Below, piece after piece: positions 1-10,876 of a stretch of DNA of 64,000 nucleotides. The first letter of the stretch is position 1. Each line of letters starts with the position of its first letter. The translations under genes were made by a program, and so were the position numbers. Below the pieces are notes generated by a model. The model did no database searches. It was given only the letters and a program-made list of their open reading frames with translations, and was not told where the DNA came from. Source of the DNA: Aquihabitans sp. G128 (GTDB taxonomy: Bacteria; Actinomycetota; Acidimicrobiia; Acidimicrobiales; Iamiaceae); assembly GCF_019048865.1 (NCBI RefSeq), contig NZ_CP077604.1:682001-746000 (forward strand). Direction: 5' to 3'.

Positions 1-261
1 GGCCTGGAGGCGGAAGGGGGTGGCGGTCTTGGCGTCGGTCCGGGTGGCGACGTAGCCGAGGGCGTCGCGGGCCACGTAGCGCCCGGTGGTGTCGTCGCGC
101 AGGGCGTAGCAGCCGTTGGCGAAGGCGTAGACGTCGATCGGCCTGGCCGGGGCGGTCGTCGGCTCGCAGGCGGCGAGCCCGGTCACGGCGAGGGCCAGGA
201 CCAGCAGCGAGGCGGCGGCCCAGCGCGTCGTCGCGCCGATGCGCCCGTTCGTCGGTCCCAC
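1..261 (-). CDS. Putative lipoprotein, N-terminal part only
   Basis: The first 87 codons of a minus-strand gene that leaves the window at base 1. The GTG start follows a GGAGGAG ribosome site on the minus strand. The N-terminus has a basic head, a hydrophobic stretch (about residues 17-31) and a lipobox ending LAAC, so the product is probably exported and lipid-anchored at Cys32. The mature part begins with a low-complexity stretch, then a segment rich in Tyr, Ala and Asp with an NGCYALRD motif. A similar start is seen in some exported amidohydrolase-like or dipeptidase-like proteins, but too little is visible to assign a function. It is divergent from queA. Confidence 0.6.
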   Translation of the reverse strand, partial: MGPTNGRIGATTRWAAASLLVLALAVTGLAACEPTTAPARPIDVYAFANGCYALRDDTTGRYVARDALGYVATRTDAKTATPFRLQA

Positions 262-415
262 GTGTCGATCTCCTCCGTCGTCGGTGCCCGTGCGCCCGCC
301 CGGGCCTCGCGCCGGGCCCGGTGCCGGCGTCCCGGACGGGTTCGCCCCGGCACCGGACGATCCCTGCCGGGCCCGGTGTGACCTGCGGCGGGTGGGGGCG
401 GGGGCGAGCGGTTCG

Positions 416-421
416 TAGGAT
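416..421 (+). promoter_or_regulatory. -10 element for queA
   Basis: TAGGAT lies 9 nt before the queA ATG, with no convincing Shine-Dalgarno sequence between. This matches the actinobacterial TANNNT -10 and suggests a leaderless or nearly leaderless transcript. The rest of 262-430 is GC-rich spacer between the divergent lipoprotein gene and queA, with nothing else I recognise. Confidence 0.5.
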
Positions 422-430
422 CCTCGGGCC

Positions 431-1477
431 ATGGACGCCGCCGAGCTCGACTACGACCTGCCGGCGTCGGCCATCGCCCAGCACCCGGTGGAGCCCCGCG
501 ACGCCGCCCGCCTCCTGGTGGACCAGGGCCCGGGCCGGGCGCCGGAGCACCGCACCGTCGCCGCCCTGGCCGACCTGCTCGACCCGGCCGACGTGCTGGT
601 CGTCAACGACACCCGCGTGATCCCGGCCCGGCTCCACCTCCGGAAGGCCACGGGTGGGGCGGTCGAGGTGCTGCTCCTGGAGCGGCGGCCCGAGGGCTGG
701 TGGGAGGCGCTGGTGAAGCCCAGCCGTCGGGTGGCGCCCGGCTCGGTGCTGGTGCCGGCTGCGGACGGGCCGTCGGGCGACGTGCGCGTGGAGGTGGGGG
801 AGGTGCTGGGGGCCGACGGCCGGCGCCGGGTCACCGTCCACGGTGGCACCGACGACGACCTCGCCGTCCTGGCCCAGGTCGGCGAGGTGCCGCTCCCGCC
901 GTACATCCACGAGCCGCTCGCCGACCCCGAGCGCTACCAGACCGTCTTCGCCCGCCACCCCGGTTCGGTGGCCGCTCCCACCGCCGGGCTGCACCTCACC
1001 GACGCCGTCCTCGACCGGTGCCGGGCCCGCGGGATCACCGTCGTGGCGGTGGAGCTGGTGGTGGGGCTGGGCACCTTCCGCCCGATCACCGCCGACCGGG
1101 TGGAGGACCACCCCATGCACGCCGAGCGCTACCGCATCCCGGCTGCCACCCGGCAGGTGCTGCAGGCGGACCGCGCCGGAGGGCGGGTGGTGGCGGTGGG
1201 CACCACGGTGGTCCGAGCCCTGGAGAGCTGGGCCGAGACCGGCGCGGACGAGGGCGACACCCGCCTCTTCATCCACGGCGATCGCCCCTTCGCGGTGGTC
1301 GACCGCCTGCTCACCAACTTCCACGTCCCGCGGTCGTCGCTGCTCGCCCTCGTGCAGGCCCTGGTGGGCCCACGCTGGCGCGACCTCTACGCCGAGGCCC
1401 TCGCAGAGGGCTACCGCTTCCTCTCCTTCGGCGATGCCATGCTGCTGCGCCCCGACCCGGCAGGACCCCCGGCATGA
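431..1477 (+). CDS. queA: S-adenosylmethionine:tRNA ribosyltransferase-isomerase
   Basis: QueA transfers and isomerises the ribosyl part of SAM onto preQ1 in the tRNA anticodon, giving epoxyqueuosine. The 348-residue product has the family's usual length. Family features include the DYDLP start, the NDTRVIPARL segment near residue 58 and the GSVAAPTAGLHLT motif near residues 177-189. It ends LLTNFHVPRSSLL followed by a short tail, as is typical. Its stop overlaps the tgt start (ATGA), so the two queuosine genes are translationally coupled. Cytoplasmic enzyme. Confidence 0.95.
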   Translation: MDAAELDYDLPASAIAQHPVEPRDAARLLVDQGPGRAPEHRTVAALADLLDPADVLVVNDTRVIPARLHLRKATGGAVEVLLLERRPEGWWEALVKPSRRVAPGSVLVPAADGPSGDVRVEVGEVLGADGRRRVTVHGGTDDDLAVLAQVGEVPLPPYIHEPLADPERYQTVFARHPGSVAAPTAGLHLTDAVLDRCRARGITVVAVELVVGLGTFRPITADRVEDHPMHAERYRIPAATRQVLQADRAGGRVVAVGTTVVRALESWAETGADEGDTRLFIHGDRPFAVVDRLLTNFHVPRSSLLALVQALVGPRWRDLYAEALAEGYRFLSFGDAMLLRPDPAGPPA

Positions 1478-2595
1478 AGCTCACCATCGACGTCGCCGCC
1501 ACCGACGGCGCAGCCCGCACCGGCACGATCGCAACGCCGCGAGGTGTGCTGCCCACGCCGCTGTTCATGCCGGTGGGCACCAAGGCCGCGGTGAAGACCC
1601 TCACCCCGCCGGACCTGGAGGCCCTGGGCGTCCCGCTCATCCTCGGCAACACCTACCACCTCATGCTCAAGCCGGGCGCCGACCTCGTGGCCGACCTGGG
1701 CGGCCTCCACCGGTTCATGAGCTGGGACGGCCACGTGCTCACCGACTCCGGTGGCTTCCAGATCTTCTCGCTCAAGCCCAAGGTGACCGACGAGGGCGCC
1801 ACGTTCCGGTCGACGTACGACGGCTCGACGCACCACCTCAGCCCGGAGGAGGCCGCCGTCATCCAGAGCAAGCTCGGCGGCGACATCCAGATGGTGCTCG
1901 ACGTGTGCCCGCCGCTCCCGTCGACGGACCGGGTGGTGCGCGCCGCGGTGGAGCGGACCGGGCGCTGGGCCGAGCGGGGGCGCCGCTCGTTCCTGGAGCA
2001 GGGCGGCTGGCGGGCGGACCGGGGGCTGGACCAGGCCCAGTTCGGCATCGTCCAGGGCGGCATCGACCACGCCCTGCGGGCCGAGAGCGCCCAGCGCACG
2101 GTGGCCATCGACTTCGACGGCTACGCCATCGGCGGGCTGTCGGTGGGGGAGACCCGGGCCGAGATGGTGCCGGCGCTCGCCGCCGCGCTGGCCCACCTGC
2201 CCGAGGACCAGCCCCGCTACCTGATGGGGGTGGGCGACCCGGCCAGCATCGTCGAGGCGGTGGGCCTGGGGGTCGACCTGTTCGACTGCGTGCTGCCCTC
2301 GCGCCACGCCCGCCACGGCACGGTCCTGACCGGCGAGGGCCGGCTCATGATCAAGAACCTGGCCTACGAGCGCGACGAGGGACCGCTCGACGCGACGTGC
2401 CCGTGCTCGGTCTGCGCCCGCTACACCCGGGCCTACCTGCGCCACCTGCACCGCCTCGGCGAGCCCACCGGCGCCCACCTCCTGACGGTCCACAACGTGG
2501 CGTGGCTGTCGAACCTGGTGGTGGGCCTCCGCGCCGCCATCGCCGAGGGTCGCTACGACGCAGCTCGCCGCGCCGTGCTCGACGTCTGGGGCTGA
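1474..2595 (+). CDS. tgt: tRNA-guanine transglycosylase (queuine/preQ1 tRNA-ribosyltransferase)
   Basis: Tgt exchanges guanine 34 of GUN-anticodon tRNAs for preQ1, one step before QueA. The 373-residue protein shows the catalytic region LTDSGGFQIFSL (Asp near 90), the nucleophile region DLFDCVLPSRHARHG (near 268) and the zinc-site motif CPCSVC (near 309) with a downstream His. The ATG at 1474 overlaps the queA stop and begins MKLTIDV, as in relatives. With queA it forms the queuosine pair; the preQ1-synthesis genes are not in this window. Confidence 0.96.
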   Translation: MKLTIDVAATDGAARTGTIATPRGVLPTPLFMPVGTKAAVKTLTPPDLEALGVPLILGNTYHLMLKPGADLVADLGGLHRFMSWDGHVLTDSGGFQIFSLKPKVTDEGATFRSTYDGSTHHLSPEEAAVIQSKLGGDIQMVLDVCPPLPSTDRVVRAAVERTGRWAERGRRSFLEQGGWRADRGLDQAQFGIVQGGIDHALRAESAQRTVAIDFDGYAIGGLSVGETRAEMVPALAAALAHLPEDQPRYLMGVGDPASIVEAVGLGVDLFDCVLPSRHARHGTVLTGEGRLMIKNLAYERDEGPLDATCPCSVCARYTRAYLRHLHRLGEPTGAHLLTVHNVAWLSNLVVGLRAAIAEGRYDAARRAVLDVWG

Positions 2596-2691
2596 CGCGC
2601 GACCCCGATCATCCGTTGCGGTGATCCCAGGGCGCCGACGGCCAAGGTCTAAGGTTCCCGAGGCCTTTTCCCGCGCTCCTCAGGACCCTCG

Positions 2692-3081
2692 TTGCCCCAG
2701 CTGATCCTCACCCTCCTGCTGATCGGGATCGGGTGGTTCTTCCTCATCCGGCCCATGCAGGCCCGGGCGAAGGCCCAGCAGGCCACCATCGCGGTGCTCC
2801 AGCCCGGCGATCGGGTGATCACCGCCGGCGGCATCCACGGGGTGCTGACCGAGGTCCACGAGGAGACGGTCCAGATCGAGGTGGCACCTGGGCTCGAGCT
2901 CACGCTCGCCCGGCCCGCCATCGCCCGTCGCCTCGACCCCGAGGACGACACCCAGCTGAACAGCAGTGACCTCGACGCCAACGACGGCGTCGAGGACGGC
3001 ATCCCCGGCCGGACCGGGGACCATGCGGAGGACAACGTGACCCACGAGACCGACGGACCGAGCACCGGAGGCCCGGCGTGA
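2692..3081 (+). CDS. yajC: Preprotein translocase subunit YajC
   Basis: A small single-pass membrane protein of the SecDF-YajC complex, which assists protein export. Residues 3-22 are hydrophobic, followed by FLIRPMQARAKAQQ and then the QPGDRVITAGGIHGVL segment typical of YajC. The TTG start is supported by AGGA 6 nt upstream. A possible TAAGGT -10 lies near 2650. The acidic C-terminal tail overlaps the secD start by 4 nt (GTGA). At 129 residues it is slightly longer than most YajC proteins. Confidence 0.92.
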   Translation: MPQLILTLLLIGIGWFFLIRPMQARAKAQQATIAVLQPGDRVITAGGIHGVLTEVHEETVQIEVAPGLELTLARPAIARRLDPEDDTQLNSSDLDANDGVEDGIPGRTGDHAEDNVTHETDGPSTGGPA

Positions 3082-4872
3082 CCCGCCGCAGCCTGCTCGT
3101 CCCCCTGCTCTTCATGGTCGTCGCCGCGGTGGTCGCGGTGGGGGCCTCGGTCGGCTCGGGCACCAAGCCCACGCTCGGCCTGGACCTGCAGGGCGGCTTC
3201 TCCGTCGTCCTCCAGGCCAAGAAGGTCAACGGCGTGCTCCCTTCGGAGGAGAGCGTCGAGAAGGCCAAGGACATCATCCGCCAGCGCGTCGACGGCCTCG
3301 GCGTGGCCGAGCCCGACATCACCCGGCAGGGCCGCACGGTCATCGTGCAGCTCCCCGGCGTGAAGAACCGGGCCAAGGCGGAGTCGGTCGTCGGCTGCAC
3401 CGCCCGCCTCGAAGTTCCGCCCCGTGCTCGCGGTGGCCGCCAACCCCGATGCGGTCACCTCCACGACCAGCAAGAAGGGCACCACGACCACCACCGAGAA
3501 GGGCGCCGCGAGCACCACCTCCACCACGGAGGCCGACGCCGGCAGCACCACCTCCACCACGGTCGACGGCTCCGGCGAGGGCGGCTTCGGCGCCGTCGGC
3601 GTCGGGACGGGCGAAGGCGCCCTGCCGGTGCAGTTCGCCCCCACCACCACGACCACCACGGCGCCCACCACCACGTCGACGGCCCCGCCGGCCACCACGA
3701 CCACGGCACCCGGGGCCAGCACCACCACCGCCCCCGGCGCCACCACCACCACGGCGGCCGGCGACACCAGCACCACCACCCCGGCCGCGGCCGGCAGCAC
3801 CAGCTCCTGCAGCGACACCGCAGCCGGCGGCACCACCGGCAAGGGCACCACCACCACGACCACGGCTCCCACCGCCGACGGCTCGGTGACCGTGCCGTCC
3901 GACGACGGCCAGCTGATCTACACCCTCGGCCCGCTCGGCTTCTCCGGCGACGCCCTCAGCAAGGCCACCGCCACCCTGCAGAACGAGTGGTCGGTGAGCG
4001 TCTCGGTCAAGACCTCGAAGCAGGCCCAGGCCAACGCCGCCTTCAACGAGTGCTACAGCGGCGGCACCACCTGCCCGGCCCAGACCCAGGACGGCCGGGG
4101 CTCCATCGCCATCGTCCTCGACGGCAAGGTCCTCTCGGCCCCCGCCGTGAACGGCCCGGACCTGGCGTCGGACACGTTCACCATCACCGGTGACTTCACC
4201 GAGGGCGAGGCGAAGGACCTGGCCCTGGTGCTGCGCTACGGCTCGCTCCCGGTCGAGTTCGACCAGGCGGCCCTCCAGCAGGTCTCGGCCACCCTCGGCG
4301 CCGACTCCCTGCGGGCCGGGCTCATCGCCGGGCTCATCGGCGTGGCCGCCCTGGCCCTCTACATGATCCTCTACTACCGCGGCTTCGGCATGGTGGTGGT
4401 GGTCAGCCTGTTCGTGTGGTCCGGCCTCATGTACGGCCTGGTCTGCCTGCTCTCGGAGCAACAGGGGCTGGCGCTGACCCTCGCCGGCATCACCGGCATC
4501 ATCGTGTCGGTGGGCACCACGGTGGACACCTACGTCGTGGTCTTCGAACGGGTGAAGGACGAGTTGCGGGAGGGGAGATCGGTCCGATCGGCCACCGAGC
4601 GCGGCTACCAGAGCGGCATCAAGACGGTGTTCACCGCCAACGGCGCGGCGTTCATCGGCGCCTTCCTGCTCTGGTACCTCACGGTCGGCCCCGTCCGGGG
4701 CTTCGCCTACTTCCTGGGGATCTCCGTGATCCTCGACCTCGCCGTCGCGGTGCTCTTCACCCGACCGCTGATCCTGCTGCTCGGCCGCTCGCCCAAGTTC
4801 GCTCGGGCCCGCTTCTTCGGCATCGGCACCTCCACCGACCAGGTGAACCTCTCGAAGGAGGCGTCGGCATGA
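3078..4872 (+). CDS. secD: Protein translocase subunit SecD (one frame break)
   Basis: SecD works with SecF and the proton gradient to pull exported proteins through SecYEG. The N-terminal membrane segment and the GLDLQGGF motif are in the first frame. At about 3408-3416 the reading moves +1, after VVGCTARLE, and continues as [13 protein letters not shown]. Removing one A from GAAG, or restoring two lost bases, gives the expected family sequence. From about residue 126 to 270 there is a long Thr/Ser/Pro-rich stretch not found in standard SecD, inside the periplasmic domain. The C-terminal half holds the usual five-helix RND-type bundle ([24 protein letters not shown]). The stop overlaps secF (ATGA). 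The break is probably a consensus error, since the rest is intact. Confidence 0.9.
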
Positions 4873-6308
4873 CCGGTCCGCTCACCGAGCAGAAGCCCCA
4901 CGGCGTGCTCAAGCGCCTCTACCACGGCGAGACCCGGGCCGACATCGTCGGCCGCTGGAAGATGTGGTTCGCCCTCTCGGGCGTGCTGCTGCTGATCGGC
5001 CTCGCCGGCATCGCCACCGGCGGGATCAAGCTCGGCATCGACTTCACCGGCGGCACCGTCTGGCAGGTCGAGGCGGGCAAGGCCGAGGTGGCCGACGTCC
5101 AGAAGGCCATGGCCGACCTCGGCTACGACGACGTGCAGGTCCAGGAGCTCACCCAGGCCGGCGCCAAGGGCGGCGACGCCCGCTTCCTGCGGGTGGAAGC
5201 CGAAGCCACCTCGAGCCCCACCAAGGCCACCACCTCGGCGCTCGACAAGGCCGGCAAGGGCCTCCGCGGCCTCGACGTGCCCGACGCCGCCCAGGGCCGC
5301 ATCGACGCCGTCCACGACAACCTCGATGCCATCGACGGCCCGTTCCAGACCTCGGTCCCGGCCCCGCTGAAGGCCATCCAGTCCGAGATCGACAAGCTCC
5401 CGGCCCGCCTGAAGGCCATCAAGGGCGACGCCGCCAAGGCCACCAGCGCCCGCAAGGCGGCGGCCCGCATGCAGGCCGACGTCGACCAGCTCGACACCCT
5501 CGAGCAGGCCGAGCGGTCCCGGGTGGGCCAGGACGTCACCAGCGAGCTGGCCAAGCTCACCGGCACCCCGGCCTCGCAGGTCACCGTCGACACCGTGGGC
5601 CCGTCGTGGGGCAAGCAGATCTCGAACAAGGCCCAGACGGCCCTCATCGTCTTCCTCATCGCCATCACCATCTTCATCACCATCCGCTTCGAGCTGAAGA
5701 TGGCCATCGCCACGGTGGTGGCCCTCTTCCACGACCTCCTGATCGTGATCGGCCTCTACGCCGTGTTCCGGTTCCCGATCACGCCGGCCACGGTCGTGGC
5801 CCTGCTCACCATGCTGGGCTTCTCCATCTACGACGGCATCGTGGTGTTCGACCGCGTCAACGAGAACACCAAGCTGCTCAACGCCAAGAGCAAGATGACC
5901 TACACCGAGATGGCGAACCTCTCGCTGAACCAGGTGCTGATGCGCTCGCTGAACACCTCGATCACCTCGCTGCTGCCGATCCTGTCGGTGCTCGTGGTCG
6001 GTGCGTTCGTCCTCGGCGTCGGGACGTTGGAGGAGTTCGGCCTGGCCCTGTTCCTCGGCCTGCTGTCGGGCGCCTACTCCTCGATCTTCATCGCCACCCC
6101 GCTGCTCGCCATGCTCAAGGAGCGCGAGCCGCAGTACCGGGACCTCCGGGCCCAGATCGCCGAGCGGGGCCACGGCACCGTGGTCTCCAAGGAGCAGGCC
6201 CGCGAGGAGGACGATCCCGATCCGGTGAAGACCGCCATCCTCGCCGGCCCGGCGTCGCGGCCCACCGGCCCGCCGCCCCGGCCCCGCAAACAGGGGCGCA
6301 AGCGGTGA
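4869..6308 (+). CDS. secF: Protein translocase subunit SecF
   Basis: Partner of SecD in the inner membrane. Residues about 30-50 form the first membrane helix, followed by the [12 protein letters not shown] motif near residue 57. The C-terminal membrane bundle carries [17 protein letters not shown]. At 479 residues it is clearly longer than the roughly 320 of enteric SecF. The extra length is an Ala/Lys/Asp-rich, probably helical insert at about residues 110-225 in the first periplasmic domain, plus a Pro/Arg-rich cytoplasmic tail. It lies in the yajC-secD-secF-apt run, with 4-nt overlaps on both sides. Confidence 0.95.
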   Translation: MTGPLTEQKPHGVLKRLYHGETRADIVGRWKMWFALSGVLLLIGLAGIATGGIKLGIDFTGGTVWQVEAGKAEVADVQKAMADLGYDDVQVQELTQAGAKGGDARFLRVEAEATSSPTKATTSALDKAGKGLRGLDVPDAAQGRIDAVHDNLDAIDGPFQTSVPAPLKAIQSEIDKLPARLKAIKGDAAKATSARKAAARMQADVDQLDTLEQAERSRVGQDVTSELAKLTGTPASQVTVDTVGPSWGKQISNKAQTALIVFLIAITIFITIRFELKMAIATVVALFHDLLIVIGLYAVFRFPITPATVVALLTMLGFSIYDGIVVFDRVNENTKLLNAKSKMTYTEMANLSLNQVLMRSLNTSITSLLPILSVLVVGAFVLGVGTLEEFGLALFLGLLSGAYSSIFIATPLLAMLKEREPQYRDLRAQIAERGHGTVVSKEQAREEDDPDPVKTAILAGPASRPTGPPPRPRKQGRKR

Positions 6309-6835
6309 GCGGCACCATCGACCTCGACGCCTACATCCGCGACATCCCCGACTTCCCGAAGCCGGGGGTGGTGTTCAAGGACATCACGCCGCTGCTGGGC
6401 GACCCCATCGCCTTCCGGGCCACCATCGACGGCCTCACCACGCCGTTCGCCGACGAGGGGATCGACAAGGTGCTCGGCACCGAGGCGCGGGGCTTCATCC
6501 TCGCGGCGCCGGTGGCGTACCACTTCGGCGCCGGGTTCGTGCCGGTCCGCAAGGCCGGCAAGCTGCCCTGGGAGATCGAGCGCCAGGAGTACAAGCTCGA
6601 GTACGGCACCGACCTGCTGGAGATCCACCGCGACGCCGTGCACCCCGGCGAGCGGGTCCTGGTGGTCGACGACGTGCTGGCCACCGGCGGCACCGCAGCG
6701 GCCACGGCCCGACTGGTCGAGAAGCTCGGCGCCACCGTGGTGGGCTTCGCCTTCCTGATCGAGCTGGCCTTCCTCGACGGGCGATCCGGCCTGCCCGAGG
6801 GCATCCCGATCACCAGCCTGCTCACCTACTCCTGA
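6305..6835 (+). CDS. apt: Adenine phosphoribosyltransferase
   Basis: Salvages adenine to AMP with PRPP. The 176-residue protein has the family start [21 protein letters not shown], the EARGFI segment and the PRPP-binding loop [14 protein letters not shown] at about residues 118-131. The GTG start overlaps the secF stop (GTGA). The order secD-secF-apt-relA is common in actinobacteria and other bacteria. Cytoplasmic. Confidence 0.95.
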   Translation: MSGTIDLDAYIRDIPDFPKPGVVFKDITPLLGDPIAFRATIDGLTTPFADEGIDKVLGTEARGFILAAPVAYHFGAGFVPVRKAGKLPWEIERQEYKLEYGTDLLEIHRDAVHPGERVLVVDDVLATGGTAAATARLVEKLGATVVGFAFLIELAFLDGRSGLPEGIPITSLLTYS

Positions 6836-6864
6836 GCGGCCGCCGGGCGGGTTGCCGACGCCCG

Positions 6865-6870
6865 TAGAGT
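6865..6870 (+). promoter_or_regulatory. -10 element for relA
   Basis: TAGAGT ends exactly 7 nt before the ATG at 6878, and there is no Shine-Dalgarno sequence. The spacing is that expected when transcription starts at the A of the start codon (leaderless mRNA). Confidence 0.5.
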
Positions 6871-6877
6871 GCTGAGC

Positions 6878-9107
<2,230 letters not shown>

Positions 9108-9204
9108 GTCCTGGCCGGGACGGGCCCCGGAGGTCTACGATCACCGCCGCACCGCGCCGCAGCACGGCGCACGTGGGGGATCGTTCAGACGAAGGGGGCG
9201 TGCC

Positions 9205-9651
9205 GTGCAGGCAACGCGCAGGATCACGGGGTTCGCGGTCGCACTGGTGGCGGCCTTGAGCATGCTCACGGCCGCACCGGCCGGGGCCATCACCACCAGC
9301 CAGAAGCAAGCCATCCTCTACCAGGAGCTGGGCTCGGCGAGCGTGTTCAACACGATGTACGCCAACCGCACCAAGGCGCCCAACAACGAGTTCGACTGGT
9401 CCACCGACCTGTGCTCGTGGTCGCCGGACAACCCGTTCGGCTTCAACTTCTCGAGCGCGTGCCGCCGCCACGACTTCAACTACCGGAACTTCAAGGCGAC
9501 CGGGATCTTCACGGCCAACAAGCCCAAGATCGACACCGCCTTCTACAACGACATGAAGGCCATCTGCGCCCCGTACGGCGTGGTGAAGCGCACGGCGTGC
9601 AACGGGCTGGCGTCGACCTACTACAACGCCGTGAAGAAGCTCGGCTCCTAG
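9205..9651 (+). CDS. Secreted phospholipase A2-like protein
   Basis: A 148-residue exported protein. The N-terminus has Arg residues, a hydrophobic core and an APAGA signal-peptidase-like site near residue 31. The mature part carries DLCSWSPDNPFGF followed by SACRRHDFNYRN, the Cys/His-Asp signature of prokaryotic-type phospholipase A2. The HD pair is the catalytic His and its Asp neighbour, and the four mature-part Cys residues could form two disulfides. By family it would hydrolyse the sn-2 ester of phospholipids outside the cell. The GTG start has a G-rich ribosome site (GGGGG). It stands alone between relA and a hydrolase gene. The substrate is not known. Confidence 0.78.
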   Translation: MQATRRITGFAVALVAALSMLTAAPAGAITTSQKQAILYQELGSASVFNTMYANRTKAPNNEFDWSTDLCSWSPDNPFGFNFSSACRRHDFNYRNFKATGIFTANKPKIDTAFYNDMKAICAPYGVVKRTACNGLASTYYNAVKKLGS

Positions 9652-9669
9652 CCCGTCGGGCGGCCCCGG

Positions 9670-9675
9670 TATGGT
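9670..9675 (+). promoter_or_regulatory. -10 element for the alpha/beta hydrolase gene
   Basis: TATGGT lies 7 nt before GTG 9683. The ATG at 9671 is inside this -10, so I prefer GTG 9683 as a leaderless start. Confidence 0.45.
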
Positions 9676-9682
9676 CGCCCGG

Positions 9683-10588
9683 GTGCCGGCCGACCTCGAC
9701 GATCTGATCGCCCCCGACGCCCCCGGCTGGTTCCGCCGGGCGCTGCAGACGCCGTTCTTCGACCAGCGGGTCGAGGTCAACGGGGCGCAGGTCCACTACC
9801 TGGCGTGGGGCGAGCCCGGCCGGCGCGGCCTCGTGTTCGTGCACGGCGGGGCCGCCCACGCCCACTGGTGGACCCACGTGGCGGCCTGGTACGCCCGCCA
9901 GTACCGGGTGGTGGCCATCGACCTGTCGGGCCACGGCGACAGCGACCACCGCGCGTCGTACTCGCTCGAGCAGTGGGCCGACGAGGTGGTGGCCGTGGCC
10001 GGCGACGCCGAGATCGACGGCACCCCGGTGGTGATCGGCCACTCCATGGGCGGCATGGTCTCCATCGCCACCGCCGCCATCCACCCCGACGACGTGGCGG
10101 GCGTGATCGTGCTCGACTCGCCGGTCATCGAGGTCGACCAGGAGGTCGGCGCCGCCCAGGCGGGCCAGGCCTTCGGCGTGCCCCGGGTGTACCCCACCCG
10201 GGACGAGGCCCTGGCCCGGTTCCGCACGGTGCCGCCCCAGAAGCACTACCTCGACTACGTGATGCACCACGTCGCCCGGCGATCGGTCCACGAGGTCGAG
10301 GGCGGGTGGAGCTGGAAGTTCGACCACAACCTGTTCAACGCCTTCACCGGCCACATCCGCAACGTGGCGGTGCCCTACCTGCCGCTGGTGCGCTGCCGCT
10401 TCGCCCTGCTGCGCGCCGAGCACGGCCTGGTGACGCCCGACATCGGCGAGTCGATGTACCAGGCCCTCGGCCGCACCGCCCCCGTGGTCGAGCTGCCGAT
10501 GGCCGGCCACCACGGGATGCTCGACGAGCCCCTCGTCCTCACCACCGCCATCCGCACCCTCCTCGCCGACTGGGACCACTCCACCCCG
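9683..10588 (+). CDS. Alpha/beta hydrolase (no stop codon before the next gene)
   Basis: An alpha/beta-fold hydrolase of about 300 residues. It shows the oxyanion segment VFVHGGAAHAHWW, the DLSGHGDSD strand, the nucleophile elbow GHSMGG and a C-terminal catalytic His in AGHHGMLDEP. The substrate cannot be inferred. The domain ends near LLADWDH (about 10579), but this frame stays open through the palindromic spacer and runs in frame into the next gene, to 12346. Either a stop has been lost through an indel or the two genes are truly fused as an 888-codon ORF. In the +1 frame a stop occurs at 10657-10659. The end given here is the domain end, not a seen stop. Confidence 0.75.
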
Positions 10589-10605
10589 CAGAGGCGGTGG
10601 CGCGC

Positions 10606-10800
10606 TTCGGGCTCACTCGCTCGCTGCGCTCGCTCCGTTCCCCCGAGCTTCCTGGTTGACGGGCTGACGCCCGGCGCTTCTCGCAACGACGGCGGCGGAG
10701 CCGCCGTCGTTGGTCGTGGGGGGGGCTCCGCAAGCTCCGCCCCCACACCCCCCGGGCTCGCTTCGCTCGGAACCCCCAACCACCAACCCCGACCCCGCCC
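10606..10800. repeat. Cluster of intergenic palindromes (REP-like)
   Basis: The spacer 10589-10876 contains several dyads. The clearest is a perfect 12-bp inverted repeat with a 3-nt loop at 10685-10711 (AACGACGGCGGC and its complement). Next comes a GTGGGGG/CCCCCAC hairpin at 10716-10746 with GCTCCGCAAGCTCCGC inside. There are also short GCTCGCT/TTCGCTC-rich palindromes near 10612-10640 and 10753-10771. Such elements are common as repeated extragenic palindromes or two-way terminators in GC-rich genomes. No T-tract follows. Confidence 0.55.
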
Positions 10801-10876
10801 TCGCGGTGGTCGTTTGGTGCGGGGGTGTCACGTGGGCGCGACATGGCGGAAACATGGGGTTGGTGTGCTGGGCCGC

